A stretch of DNA of 6,602 bases from Chloroflexota bacterium. Lineage in GTDB: Bacteria; Chloroflexota; Limnocylindria; QHBO01. The stretch covers positions 1 to 6,602 of the forward strand of contig JAOUHE010000093.1 of NCBI GenBank assembly GCA_029865285.1, given 5' to 3'. A program made the position numbers and the translations under genes. Positions 1-6,266 of the stretch are shown here, one piece after another. Within the stretch, counting starts at the first letter, position 1, and the number at the start of each line of letters is the position of its first letter. The notes beneath the pieces are model-generated. The model did not search any database. It was not told where the DNA came from and worked only from the letters and a program-made list of their open reading frames with translations.

Positions 1-2496
1 CGCGATCGACAACTCGATTCCCTTCGCCGCGCGTTCGACGGCGTTGTGGCTGACCGCGCCTGCCATCTGTTCACCATCCTGGGGACCGCTGGCGTCGGAA
101 AGTCGCGACTTGTGGAGGAGTTCATCTCGGACGTCGCGGGTCGAAGCCAGGTTCTCCGCGGTCGCTGCCTGTCCTACGGGCAGGGCATCACCTTCTGGCC
201 GGTCGCCGAGGTGGTGAGGGAGGCGGCAGGCCTGCAGGACTTCGACGAGTCCGGAGCCGTGGAAGGCAAGATCGCCGACCTGCTGGCCGGCGACGAGTAC
301 GCCAGCGCGATCGCCAATCGCCTGGCCCAGGTGATCGGTGCCGCGTCCGGCTCGGCTCCCCCCGAGGAGGCCCACTGGGCGGTGCGGCGGCTGTTCGAGA
401 TCCTTGGCACCGGGGAGCCCCTGGTCGTCGTATTTGATGACATCCACTGGGCAGAGCCCGCCCTGCTCGACCTGATCGACCAGGTGGCCGACTCCGCGCG
501 CGATGCCTCGATCGTGCTCCTCTGCACGGCGCGTCCGGAGTTCCTCGACTCGCGGGCCGGCTGGGCGGGCGGGAAGCTGAACGCGACCTCGATCCTGCTC
601 GAACCCCTCAGTGACGAGCAGAGCGAATTGCTCATCTCGCACCTGCTCGGAGCGACAGACCTGGCCGACGACATTCGTGCCCGGATCGTTGGCGCTGCGG
701 AAGGCAACCCGCTGTACGTGGAGCAGATGCTCGCGATGCTGATCGACGACAACCTGGTCCACGCCGTGGATGGACACTGGGTCGCGACCAGCGAACGGTT
801 GGAGGTCTCCGTGCCGCCCACGATCGCCGCGCTTTTGTCAGCGCGGCTCGATCGGCTCGACGCGGACGAGCATGAGCTGATCGGACGCGCGTCGGTGGTC
901 GGCAAGGTGTTCTATCGCGGTGCTGTCCGCGGTCTGCCGGGAGGGTTGCCGGACGAGCGGATCGATGCGGTCTTGCAGGCCCTGGTGCGCAAGGACCTCA
1001 TCCGACCGGATCGGTCCTCCTTGTCAGGAGAGGACGCCTTCCGGTTCCGCCACATCCTCGTCCAGGAATCGGCGTACGGCGCGCTGCCGAAAGGGATGCG
1101 CGCGACCCTCCATGAGCGATTCGCCGACTGGCTGGAAGCGACGGCCGGGGACCGGGCCGAAGAGCAGGGGGAGATCATCGGCTACCACTTGGAGCAGGCC
1201 TATCGCTATCGCCAGGGTTTGGGGGCCGTCACGGACGAGCATCGCGCGATCGCCCGTCGGGCGACAGCGCGGCTGGCTGCGGGCGGAAGCCGGGCGTTCG
1301 CGCGGTCGGACTACCCTTCAGCGGTCAACCTGCTCTCACGGGCGGCCGCGCTGCTGCCCGGCGATGACCCCGCGCGCATCGCGATCCTCCCCGATCTCGC
1401 CGGCGCCTTCGAGGAAGCGGAGCGGAGCGGTGATGCAAACGAGATCTGGGCGGAGGCGGTCGAGGGAGCACGCTCCCTGTCCGATGACCGCCTCCTCGCG
1501 CATGCCCTCGTCCAGCGCTGGCGATGGCGCCTCGAGCGCTCGGAGGACGTCGAGGAGGCCACCCGCGATGCGGCGTGGGCGATGAGCATTTTCGAGGCTG
1601 CGGGGGACGACCGCGGCATGGCTCGCGCCTGGCGACTTCGCGGGAACATGGCGTGGGAGTGGGCCAACCAGGCTGGCGAGGAGGAGGCGGCGATCGAACA
1701 CGCGCTGGCCCTGGCGCGAAAGGCCGGCGATGTCTACGAGGAATATGACTGCTTCGGAGCGCTCTCCCGCACCCTTGTTCGTGGTCCGACGCCGGCGCAG
1801 GCTGGCATCGATCGGTGCGCTGAGCTGCTGGCGCAGTACGCCAACCAGAGGGCGGTGGAGGCCTCCATGCACCACGCGCTGGCACATCTCAACGCCCGGG
1901 TCGGGCAATTCGACCTGGCTCGAGCCTTCGCCACCCAGTATCGCGACTTCTACCGAGACACAGGACTGGAGATCAGCGCCAGCTTCGTTTCGGAGGTCTT
2001 CGGGGACATCGAATTGGTCGCGGACGACCCGGCCGCCGCGGAGCGCGTCCTCCGCCAGGGCTACGACGCACTCGAGGCTCGCGGTGAACGGAGGGGCATC
2101 CACGCGACGTTTCTCGCCCGCGCGATCTGCGGCCAGCGGCGCTGGGACGACGCGGAGCCGTTCGCCGCGTTTGCCGCTTCGGCCGCACATTCGGTGTTCG
2201 GTCCGATGGCGAATGGCTCACTCGCCCGCGCGTGGGCGCACCAGGGACGCATCGTCGAAGCAGAGGCTCTCGCGCGGGAAGCGGTTGCCGGCCTCGAGGA
2301 GACAGACTTCCTGACCGATCGCGCCGACGTCCTGACCGACTTCGCCGATGTCCTCCTGGTGGCCGGCCGAGCCGGCGAAGCGGCGGATGCGCTCGAGCTG
2401 GCCCTGACCCTCTACGAGCAGAAGGGCGACATCGTCACCCCTCCGCGGATCCGGGCCGCCCTCTCTGCAATCCGGTCGAAGGATGGGATCCCCTAG
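1..2496 (+). CDS. STAND-type AAA ATPase with TPR-like C-terminal region, 5'-truncated
   Basis: The frame is open from base 1, so the gene starts outside the window and the GTG at 46 is only an internal codon. The upstream codons encode the helix that normally precedes the P-loop in AAA_16 domains (DRQLDSLRRAFDGVV). Numbering from the 46 codon, Walker A is GTAGVGKS at 13-20, Walker B with the STAND hallmark is VVVFDDIHWAE at about 127-137, a sensor-like strand (LLCTARPE) lies at 158-165, and GNPLYVEQML is at 220-229. A winged-helix-like segment with FRFRHILVQESAY follows at about 332-344. From about 400 to the end the protein is Ala/Leu/Glu-rich paired helices typical of degenerate TPRs. There is no C-terminal LuxR helix-turn-helix; the protein ends SAIRSKDGIP. 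In this predicted-ATPase family, proteins with this layout usually carry an N-terminal class III nucleotide cyclase or other signalling domain; that part is not visible, so the output activity is inference. Likely a cytosolic nucleotide-dependent signalling switch. Confidence is high for the ATPase and low for the pathway. Confidence 0.9.
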   Translation, partial: RDRQLDSLRRAFDGVVADRACHLFTILGTAGVGKSRLVEEFISDVAGRSQVLRGRCLSYGQGITFWPVAEVVREAAGLQDFDESGAVEGKIADLLAGDEYASAIANRLAQVIGAASGSAPPEEAHWAVRRLFEILGTGEPLVVVFDDIHWAEPALLDLIDQVADSARDASIVLLCTARPEFLDSRAGWAGGKLNATSILLEPLSDEQSELLISHLLGATDLADDIRARIVGAAEGNPLYVEQMLAMLIDDNLVHAVDGHWVATSERLEVSVPPTIAALLSARLDRLDADEHELIGRASVVGKVFYRGAVRGLPGGLPDERIDAVLQALVRKDLIRPDRSSLSGEDAFRFRHILVQESAYGALPKGMRATLHERFADWLEATAGDRAEEQGEIIGYHLEQAYRYRQGLGAVTDEHRAIARRATARLAAGGSRAFARSDYPSAVNLLSRAAALLPGDDPARIAILPDLAGAFEEAERSGDANEIWAEAVEGARSLSDDRLLAHALVQRWRWRLERSEDVEEATRDAAWAMSIFEAAGDDRGMARAWRLRGNMAWEWANQAGEEEAAIEHALALARKAGDVYEEYDCFGALSRTLVRGPTPAQAGIDRCAELLAQYANQRAVEASMHHALAHLNARVGQFDLARAFATQYRDFYRDTGLEISASFVSEVFGDIELVADDPAAAERVLRQGYDALEARGERRGIHATFLARAICGQRRWDDAEPFAAFAASAAHSVFGPMANGSLARAWAHQGRIVEAEALAREAVAGLEETDFLTDRADVLTDFADVLLVAGRAGEAADALELALTLYEQKGDIVTPPRIRAALSAIRSKDGIP

Positions 2497-2501
2497 GACC
2501 C

Positions 2502-2816
2502 CTACATCCCCTGTGCCAGTTCGGCCACCTCGAACCGGGTGCCACTCGACAGACCCGGACAGGTCTTCGCCAGCGCGACCGCGGCATCGATGTCCGCGGC
2601 CTGCAGGACGGTGTAGCCGGTGACCGAGTCGGCGTCGCCGGAGCTCACCGCTCCATCGGCCCCGAAGGTCCGGCGCTGGGAGATCGGACTCCCAAGGTCT
2701 ACGACCGAGTCGCCAAGCGAGGCGAACCAGTCGGTCCAGGCCTGCATCACCTTCGCGCCCTCTTCGGGGCTCTCCGGCATGGTGCCGCCGTGGAACAGGA
2801 GCAGGAACTTGGCCAT
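2502..2816 (-). CDS. YCII-related (DGPF-type) small protein
   Basis: Encodes 104 residues beginning MAKFLLLFHGG, the usual first beta strand of YCII/DGPF proteins. A helix containing WTDWFASLG lies at about 27-35, GSPIS at 42-46, and the family-typical end TGYTVLQAADIDAA followed by CPGLSSGTRFEVAEL at about 66-100. Length fits the family (about 95-125 residues), which forms a ferredoxin-like dimer. Family members are often near ECF sigma factors or of unknown role, and no enzymatic activity can be assigned here. The frame is open further upstream to an ATG at 2912, but the start at 2816 is preferred because AAGGAGA sits 8 bases before it and the protein then starts at the conserved strand. 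The stop lies 5 bases from the stop of the convergent ATPase gene. It is 110 bases downstream of the antiporter gene on the same strand, so co-transcription is possible but not shown. Confidence 0.85.
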   Translation of the reverse strand: MAKFLLLFHGGTMPESPEEGAKVMQAWTDWFASLGDSVVDLGSPISQRRTFGADGAVSSGDADSVTGYTVLQAADIDAAVALAKTCPGLSSGTRFEVAELAQGM

Positions 2817-2824
2817 CTGATCGG

Positions 2825-2831
2825 TCTCCTT
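2825..2831 (-). promoter_or_regulatory. Shine-Dalgarno site that decides the YCII-protein start
   Basis: AAGGAGA on the minus strand, 8 bases before the ATG at 2816. It argues against the longer reading from the ATG at 2912, whose extra 32 residues look unlike the family. Confidence 0.8.
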
Positions 2832-2926
2832 AATCGATGGGCCGACGCCGACACACTGTCGACGATCACGCCCCGTATCCATGCAACGAACGAATGACTC
2901 GAGAATCGACAAACTGGTCCGTATCG

Positions 2927-4132
2927 CTACTCCTCGTCTGCGAGGGCTCGCCGCGTTACCAGCTCAATGGTCGTGCCCTGCACCAGCAGGGTGAACACGA
3001 CAATGCCGAAGACGATCGCCTGCAGCAGCTCACGCTGAGGAATGTCGAGCGGCAGCGACAGGGCGAGCGCCACCGCCACGGCGCCGCGCAGGCCCGACCA
3101 GAAGAGTACGTGCAGCCAGCCGGCCGATACCGCACGCGACTGCCCGAGGATCAGGCGTGAACCGCCGCCCAACAGCAGGTAGATGGCGAGCGCGCGCCCG
3201 ATCAGGATGGCCAGCACTCCCCATGCGATCGGCACCGCGGCATCGACCAGCTGCTGCGGACTGATGGCGAGGCCTACCAGCAGGAAGACGAGCGCGGTGA
3301 GCAGGAACGCAAGAAACTCCCAGACCGCGTCGAGCGCCTCCTGGGTACGCTCGCTGAGGCCGATGCGCCGGCCATAGGTCCCAAAGGTGATGCCGGCCAC
3401 CACGGTGGCGATGATCCCCGACTCCCCGAGGCGGTCCGACAGCAGGTACGTGCCATAGGCCACCACCACGGAGATGGTGAGCTCGATGAGGTGGTCATCC
3501 ACCCGGGCGACGATCCGCGATGCCAGAAAGCCGACCACCGCGCCGATGACCACGCTGGCCGCGACGGTCACGACGAAGCTGACGATCGCCTCGGTCGGCG
3601 GAATGGGCGCCCGCACTTCGCGCAGGGCGATGATGAAGATGACGATGGCCGTCCCATCGTTGAACAGGCTCTCCCCCTCGACCATGGTCGTCAGCCGGCG
3701 CGGTGTCTTGAGGCGCTTGAAGGTGGCGATCACCGCGGCCGGATCGGTCGCCGACACCATGGCGCCCACCACGAACGCGAGGTCCAGGCGTAGCCCGGCG
3801 AAGACGTTCAGAACGACCGCCACCACCCCCGCCGAGATGAGCACGCCGGGCACCGCCAGCAGCGTGATCCCGCCGAATGTCCGCTGCAGCGTGTCGAAGT
3901 TGGTCTGGTATGCGGCCTCGAAGACCAGGCCCGGCAGGAGGACCGCAAGCACGAGCTCCGGGGTGATGGCCAGGCCGATCTGCGGTGCCGTCGCCGATAC
4001 GCCCAGGCCGAACAGCACGAGGGCGACCGTGTACGGAATCCGGAAGCGGCGTGCCACCAGTCCGACCAGCGCGGCAGCCCCGATCAGCGCCGTGAAGGCC
4101 TCGACCGCGTTGAGCGCATCCTCGCCGTTCAA
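2927..4132 (-). CDS. CPA1-type Na+/H+ (cation/proton) antiporter
   Basis: A 401-residue polytopic inner-membrane protein with about 12 hydrophobic segments, predicted to exchange protons for Na+ or another monovalent cation in pH and salt homeostasis. Family signatures visible are VARRFRIPY after the first helix (26-34), LPGLVFEAA at 66-74, the unwound-helix motif SATDPAAV at 127-134, EGESLFNDGTAIV at 152-164, and SGLRGAVAVALAL near 346-358. The Asn-Asp pair at 158-159 is the CPA1 ion-binding pair (CPA2 proteins have Asp-Asp), which in known members usually goes with electroneutral exchange. It stops shortly after the last helix (LVTRRALADEE), so it lacks the large C-terminal regulatory domain of longer NhaP/NHE proteins. 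The start is TTG at 4132 with GGAG 8 bases upstream; the next Met is residue 125, far too late. It lies 39 bases downstream of the DinB-like gene on the same strand. Ion specificity cannot be read from sequence. Confidence 0.93.
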   Translation of the reverse strand: MNGEDALNAVEAFTALIGAAALVGLVARRFRIPYTVALVLFGLGVSATAPQIGLAITPELVLAVLLPGLVFEAAYQTNFDTLQRTFGGITLLAVPGVLISAGVVAVVLNVFAGLRLDLAFVVGAMVSATDPAAVIATFKRLKTPRRLTTMVEGESLFNDGTAIVIFIIALREVRAPIPPTEAIVSFVVTVAASVVIGAVVGFLASRIVARVDDHLIELTISVVVAYGTYLLSDRLGESGIIATVVAGITFGTYGRRIGLSERTQEALDAVWEFLAFLLTALVFLLVGLAISPQQLVDAAVPIAWGVLAILIGRALAIYLLLGGGSRLILGQSRAVSAGWLHVLFWSGLRGAVAVALALSLPLDIPQRELLQAIVFGIVVFTLLVQGTTIELVTRRALADEE

Positions 4133-4140
4133 TCGGGTGA

Positions 4141-4144
4141 CTCC
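4141..4144 (-). promoter_or_regulatory. Ribosome binding site supporting the antiporter TTG start
   Basis: GGAG on the minus strand, 8 bases before the TTG at 4132. In this frame the first upstream stop is at 4172-4174, and I see no ATG or GTG between it and 4132, so this site decides the start. Confidence 0.6.
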
Positions 4145-4171
4145 AATCGGCCAGACATCTTCAGGCCGCCC

Positions 4172-4624
4172 CTACGCGCGGGCGGCACGAATCTGGTTGG
4201 CGTGGCCGTGCGCATGCTCCGCGTAGATCTCCAGCCAGTCGGCCACCGAATAGGCGCCCGATTCCGAGTGCGTTCCGCGCCTGTCCCACTCGGCGGGAGT
4301 CAGTGACTCGAGCAGCTCGTGGCTGCCTGCCCGAACCGCGGCCAACACGGCCAGCGAGGATGCAATCGGGCGGTCGTAATGCAGGCGGCGAGCGTATTCA
4401 GGCTCGTCGTAGCCCATGATCACCGGCTCGTCCTGGGCGATCAGCCTGCGCAGCCGGATAAAGGCCATCGCCTCGCTGTCGGCGAGGTGATGCGCGACTT
4501 GTCGGGCGCTCCAGCCGCCATCGGGGCCCGGCCGGTCAAGCTCACCCTCGGTAGCACGGGCGAGGGCAGCCTCGACATCCGCGTATCCGGTCCGAAACCG
4601 ATCGAGCAGCGCAGTTCTATCCAT
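4172..4624 (-). CDS. DinB/YfiT-like putative metal-dependent protein (DinB_2 family)
   Basis: A 150-residue soluble protein starting MDRTALLDRFRTGYADVEAAL. It shows the pattern of the DinB four-helix bundle: WSARQVAHHLADSE at about 38-51, a second helix with RLRRLIAQDEP at 58-67, and a C-terminal helix with SVADWLEIYAEHAHGHANQI at 126-145. The likely metal triad is one of His45/His46, plus His137 and His141 in an HxxxH spacing, as in other members. Family members include mycothiol- or bacillithiol-dependent transferases and stress-induced proteins; the substrate here is unknown. The start at 4624 is chosen over the upstream ATG at 4756 because the extra 44 residues are an Arg/Ser-rich shadow of the neighbouring gene. 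No Shine-Dalgarno precedes 4624; instead a TATCCT box lies 6 bases upstream, suggesting leaderless translation. It lies 28 bases after the membrane-protein stop and 39 bases before the antiporter start. Confidence 0.88.
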   Translation of the reverse strand: MDRTALLDRFRTGYADVEAALARATEGELDRPGPDGGWSARQVAHHLADSEAMAFIRLRRLIAQDEPVIMGYDEPEYARRLHYDRPIASSLAVLAAVRAGSHELLESLTPAEWDRRGTHSESGAYSVADWLEIYAEHAHGHANQIRAARA

Positions 4625-4630
4625 GCGGGG

Positions 4631-4636
4631 AGGATA
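4631..4636 (-). promoter_or_regulatory. Possible -10 box for a leaderless DinB-like transcript
   Basis: TATCCT on the minus strand ends 6 bases before the ATG at 4624. A transcription start 6-7 bases after a -10 box would fall on or next to the A of the ATG, the classic leaderless arrangement. No good -35 match is seen at 16-18 bases, and read-through from the gene upstream is an alternative. Confidence 0.35.
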
Positions 4637-4652
4637 CGCCCGCGACCGCCCG

Positions 4653-5105
4653 TCATCGACGAAAGAAACGAGGAGCCGAGGCGACCTGGATGAGGGCGGA
4701 GAACACGACGAAGAACGGCCCCGTGACCATCGGCGGCGGCGGCGGCTGCGATGCATCCACGCCTGCTACGAGATAGAGGGCGACGACTCCGGCCGACCAC
4801 GCGGGCAGCGACCACATCGTCCACCACGCCCATCGCTGATCGCGCCGGTAGGCGACGAGCAGGATGATCGTGGCCAGCAGCCCAAACGCCAGGAGCACCA
4901 GGCCCTGGGACCTCGTGAAGAAGTCGAGCAGCTGGTACCCCGCCTCACTCTGTGCGCGCAGGCTGTCCGGCGAAAGGCCGACGAGTCCCAGCGGAATTCC
5001 CGGATCCGACGCTGAGCCGACGAAGACGTCGGTGACCCCGAAGGCACCCAGTACCAGGCTCATGGCCAGCAGGCCCCACCACGCGTGTCGTTGCAGCCAA
5101 CCCAA
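4653..5105 (-). CDS. Small four-helix membrane protein of unknown function
   Basis: A 150-residue protein I do not recognise. Hydrophobic segments lie at about 9-28, 66-86, 95-115 and 128-144. The long loop between the first two (SASDPGIPLGLVGLSPDSLRAQSEAGYQ) is probably extracytoplasmic. A short basic loop (RRDQR, 87-91) joins segments two and three on the cytoplasmic side, a run of five prolines (121-125) lies before the last segment, and the C-terminus is basic (RFFRR). These charges suggest both termini are cytoplasmic. The start is TTG at 5105, supported by AAGGAGGA just upstream; the next Met (residue 15) lies inside the first helix and has no ribosome site. It is the first gene of the minus-strand run and lies 28 bases before the DinB-like gene, so it may be co-transcribed with it and the antiporter. 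No function is assigned. Confidence 0.8.
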   Translation of the reverse strand: MGWLQRHAWWGLLAMSLVLGAFGVTDVFVGSASDPGIPLGLVGLSPDSLRAQSEAGYQLLDFFTRSQGLVLLAFGLLATIILLVAYRRDQRWAWWTMWSLPAWSAGVVALYLVAGVDASQPPPPPMVTGPFFVVFSALIQVASAPRFFRR

Positions 5106-5110
5106 CTGCG

Positions 5111-5118
5111 TCCTCCTT
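5111..5118 (-). promoter_or_regulatory. Strong Shine-Dalgarno supporting the TTG start of the membrane protein
   Basis: AAGGAGGA on the minus strand, near-perfect for anti-Shine-Dalgarno pairing, with 5 bases to the TTG at 5105. Without it a downstream Met would have to be considered. Confidence 0.8.
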
Positions 5119-5204
5119 CACGTGTCAAACCAGCGATCGCCGAGACTGCCGTAGCCTAGCGACCAGGGGTCAATCTGACGCGGGTGGTGACGCGCCGCAC
5201 CACA

Positions 5205-5228
5205 TGCTGGCGACCCACCTTGCCAGCA
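5205..5228. promoter_or_regulatory. Inverted repeat, candidate operator in the divergent intergenic region
   Basis: Perfect 7-base arms TGCTGGC (5205-5211) and GCCAGCA (5222-5228) with a 10-base spacer. The right arm overlaps the -35 element of the protease promoter candidate, a position suited to repression. A 7-base dyad can arise by chance in GC-rich DNA of this length, so binding is unproven. Confidence 0.35.
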
Positions 5229-5248
5229 GTCGGCGCCGGGCCTACCCT
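5220..5248 (+). promoter_or_regulatory. Sigma70-like promoter for the M43 protease gene
   Basis: TTGCCA (5220-5225; 5 of 6 to TTGACA), exactly 17 bases, then TACCCT (5243-5248), which keeps the most conserved first, second and sixth positions of the -10 box. The start point would be near 5255, giving a leader of about 29 bases that contains the ribosome site. Confidence 0.5.
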
Positions 5249-5266
5249 CGCGACGACCGGAATATC

Positions 5267-5274
5267 GAGGAGGA
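5267..5274 (+). promoter_or_regulatory. Shine-Dalgarno of the M43 protease gene
   Basis: GAGGAGGA with 9 bases to the ATG at 5284. It confirms a start that leads directly into a signal peptide. Confidence 0.8.
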
Positions 5275-5283
5275 CAGCTCACT

Positions 5284-6189
5284 ATGACCCTCACCAATCA
5301 CCGACGTGCGCGCCTGGCGAGCCTTCTGGCCATCACCCTCCTAATACTGGCCGCCTCGCCGGCCGTGGCCCTGGCCAGCGCCGAACCGAACTGCACCCCG
5401 GCCTCGGCCGATGCCGCAGGCCTGCGTGACTCGAACGGCCGCCTGCGCGAGCCGCTGGCCACCCAGGCCGTGACCGAGCTGCCGAAGGGCCAGCAGAATC
5501 GCGGCGGCGCGGACTTCTCCGAGACCGTGAATGTCTACTTCCACGTGATCAGCAACGGGACCGAGGGTTCGGTCTCGATGGGGCCACTTGCGCAACAGAT
5601 GAACGTGCTGGGCAAGGGCTTCGCCGGGCAGTACGGCGGCGCAGACACCGGTTTCGACTTCACACTCGCCGGTGTGGACTACACCACCAACGCCGACTGG
5701 TTCGCCGCCGGCCCCGGCTCGAAGGCGGAAGCCGAGATGAAGCAGGCCCTCAAGGTGGGCGGCCCCGGCGACATGAACGTGTACACCACGTCGGGCAACG
5801 CGTACCTCGGCTGGGCCTACTACCCGTCCATCGTGGGCTCGTCGCAGGAGTACCTCGACGGCGTTGTGATCGACTACCGATCATTGCCGGGCGGACCGTA
5901 CGGTGACGCGTACTCGCTGGGCGGCACGCTGACCCACGAGGCCGGCCACTGGTTCGGGCTGGCCCACACCTTCGACGGCGGCTGCGGCAACAAGGGCGAC
6001 CTGGTCGCCGATACCCCCGCCGAGCGCACCCCGACCAGGGGTTGCCCCGAAGGCAAGGACACCTGCAGCAAGCCGGGCCTCGACCCGATCCACAACTACA
6101 TGGACTACTCGTACGACTCCTGCTACACCCAGTTCACCCCTGGGCAGGCCAGTCGCGCACAGGACCAGTTCCTGGCGTTCCGTTCCTGA
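5284..6189 (+). CDS. Secreted M43-family zinc metalloprotease (pappalysin/ulilysin-like)
   Basis: A 301-residue protein predicted to be exported and to hydrolyse peptide bonds outside the cell. A Sec signal peptide is clear: basic NHRRAR (5-10), a hydrophobic core at about 11-30, and a likely cleavage near ALA or ASA at 29-33. The catalytic domain starts around 82 (VNVYFHVIS). The zinc motif HEAGHWFGLAH is at 218-228, with His218, His222 and His228 as ligands and Glu219 as catalytic base. The metzincin Met-turn NYMDY lies at 271-275. Cys234, 254, 261 and 280 are spaced like the two crossed disulfides of ulilysin (234-261 and 254-280), and LAHTF with a nearby DTP (243-245) also fits M43. The small size, without Kelch, fibronectin or sorting domains, resembles the cytophagalysin/ulilysin branch. 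A lone Cys37 soon after the signal peptide could be a zymogen cysteine switch. It has its own promoter candidate and a downstream hairpin, so it is probably monocistronic. Confidence 0.93.
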   Translation: MTLTNHRRARLASLLAITLLILAASPAVALASAEPNCTPASADAAGLRDSNGRLREPLATQAVTELPKGQQNRGGADFSETVNVYFHVISNGTEGSVSMGPLAQQMNVLGKGFAGQYGGADTGFDFTLAGVDYTTNADWFAAGPGSKAEAEMKQALKVGGPGDMNVYTTSGNAYLGWAYYPSIVGSSQEYLDGVVIDYRSLPGGPYGDAYSLGGTLTHEAGHWFGLAHTFDGGCGNKGDLVADTPAERTPTRGCPEGKDTCSKPGLDPIHNYMDYSYDSCYTQFTPGQASRAQDQFLAFRS

Positions 6190-6217
6190 CCTTCCGGTTC
6201 CCCTCCCCCTGAAACCC

Positions 6218-6246
6218 GATGGGCCCGCCGAACAGGCGGGCCCATC
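6218..6246 (+). terminator. Strong GC-rich hairpin after the protease gene, probable terminator
   Basis: Perfect 12-base arms GATGGGCCCGCC (6218-6229) and GGCGGGCCCATC (6235-6246) around a 5-base loop GAACA, starting 28 bases after the stop at 6189. The bases after it are not T-rich, so it is either a hairpin terminator without a U-tract, as is frequent in high-GC genomes, or an mRNA 3'-end stabiliser. Confidence 0.7.
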
Positions 6247-6257
6247 ACATGCCCGAC

Positions 6258-6266
6258 TGCTACCCT
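6258..6266 (+). promoter_or_regulatory. Extended -10 promoter candidate for the mtfA-like gene
   Basis: TGCTACCCT gives a TGn extension followed by a TACCCT box identical to that proposed for the protease gene. No -35 match is seen 16-18 bases upstream, where the terminator hairpin lies. Transcription would begin near 6273, leaving a leader of about 40 bases. Confidence 0.35.

Noticed and set aside
46..48. GTG as a true start for the ATPase
   Set aside because: The frame continues to base 1 with conserved family residues (DRQLDSLRRAF) before it, and no ribosome site precedes it.
920..1585. Open plus-strand frame inside the ATPase gene
   Set aside because: Arg/Ser/Pro-rich translation with no family features; a frame shadow of the ATPase, as are the long minus-strand frames at 1325-2190.
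2485..2510. GGGAT/ATCCC repeat between the convergent stops as a bidirectional terminator
   Set aside because: Only 5 base pairs with a 16-base loop and no T-tracts on either side; too weak.
2849..2861. CGACA-CAC-TGTCG hairpin after the antiporter gene
   Set aside because: Five-base stem with no T-tract; expected by chance in a 110-base gap, so not called as a terminator.
2232..2897. Open plus-strand frame crossing the ATPase end and the YCII gene
   Set aside because: It overlaps two recognisable genes in other frames and its product is low-complexity Gly/Arg/Pro; a product of high GC content.
3474..4226. 250-codon plus-strand frame opposite the antiporter
   Set aside because: Thr/Ala/Ser-rich translation without recognisable motifs; the antisense shadow of a membrane protein gene.
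4731..4747. CGG/GGC trinucleotide run
   Set aside because: About five units only; it encodes the five-proline stretch of the membrane protein and is common in GC-rich genes. No sign of phase variation, since a change in unit number would keep frame.
5123..5128. Perfect TTGACA on the minus strand
   Set aside because: It lies only about 17 bases before the TTG start at 5105, so its -10 would fall inside the coding region past the ribosome site.
5153..5173. TTGACC (5173-5168) and TAGGCT (5158-5153) on the minus strand as a promoter for the membrane-protein gene
   Set aside because: Spacing is only 9 bases, and no better pairing at 16-18 bases was found. A promoter must exist in 5106-5283 or beyond but I cannot place it.
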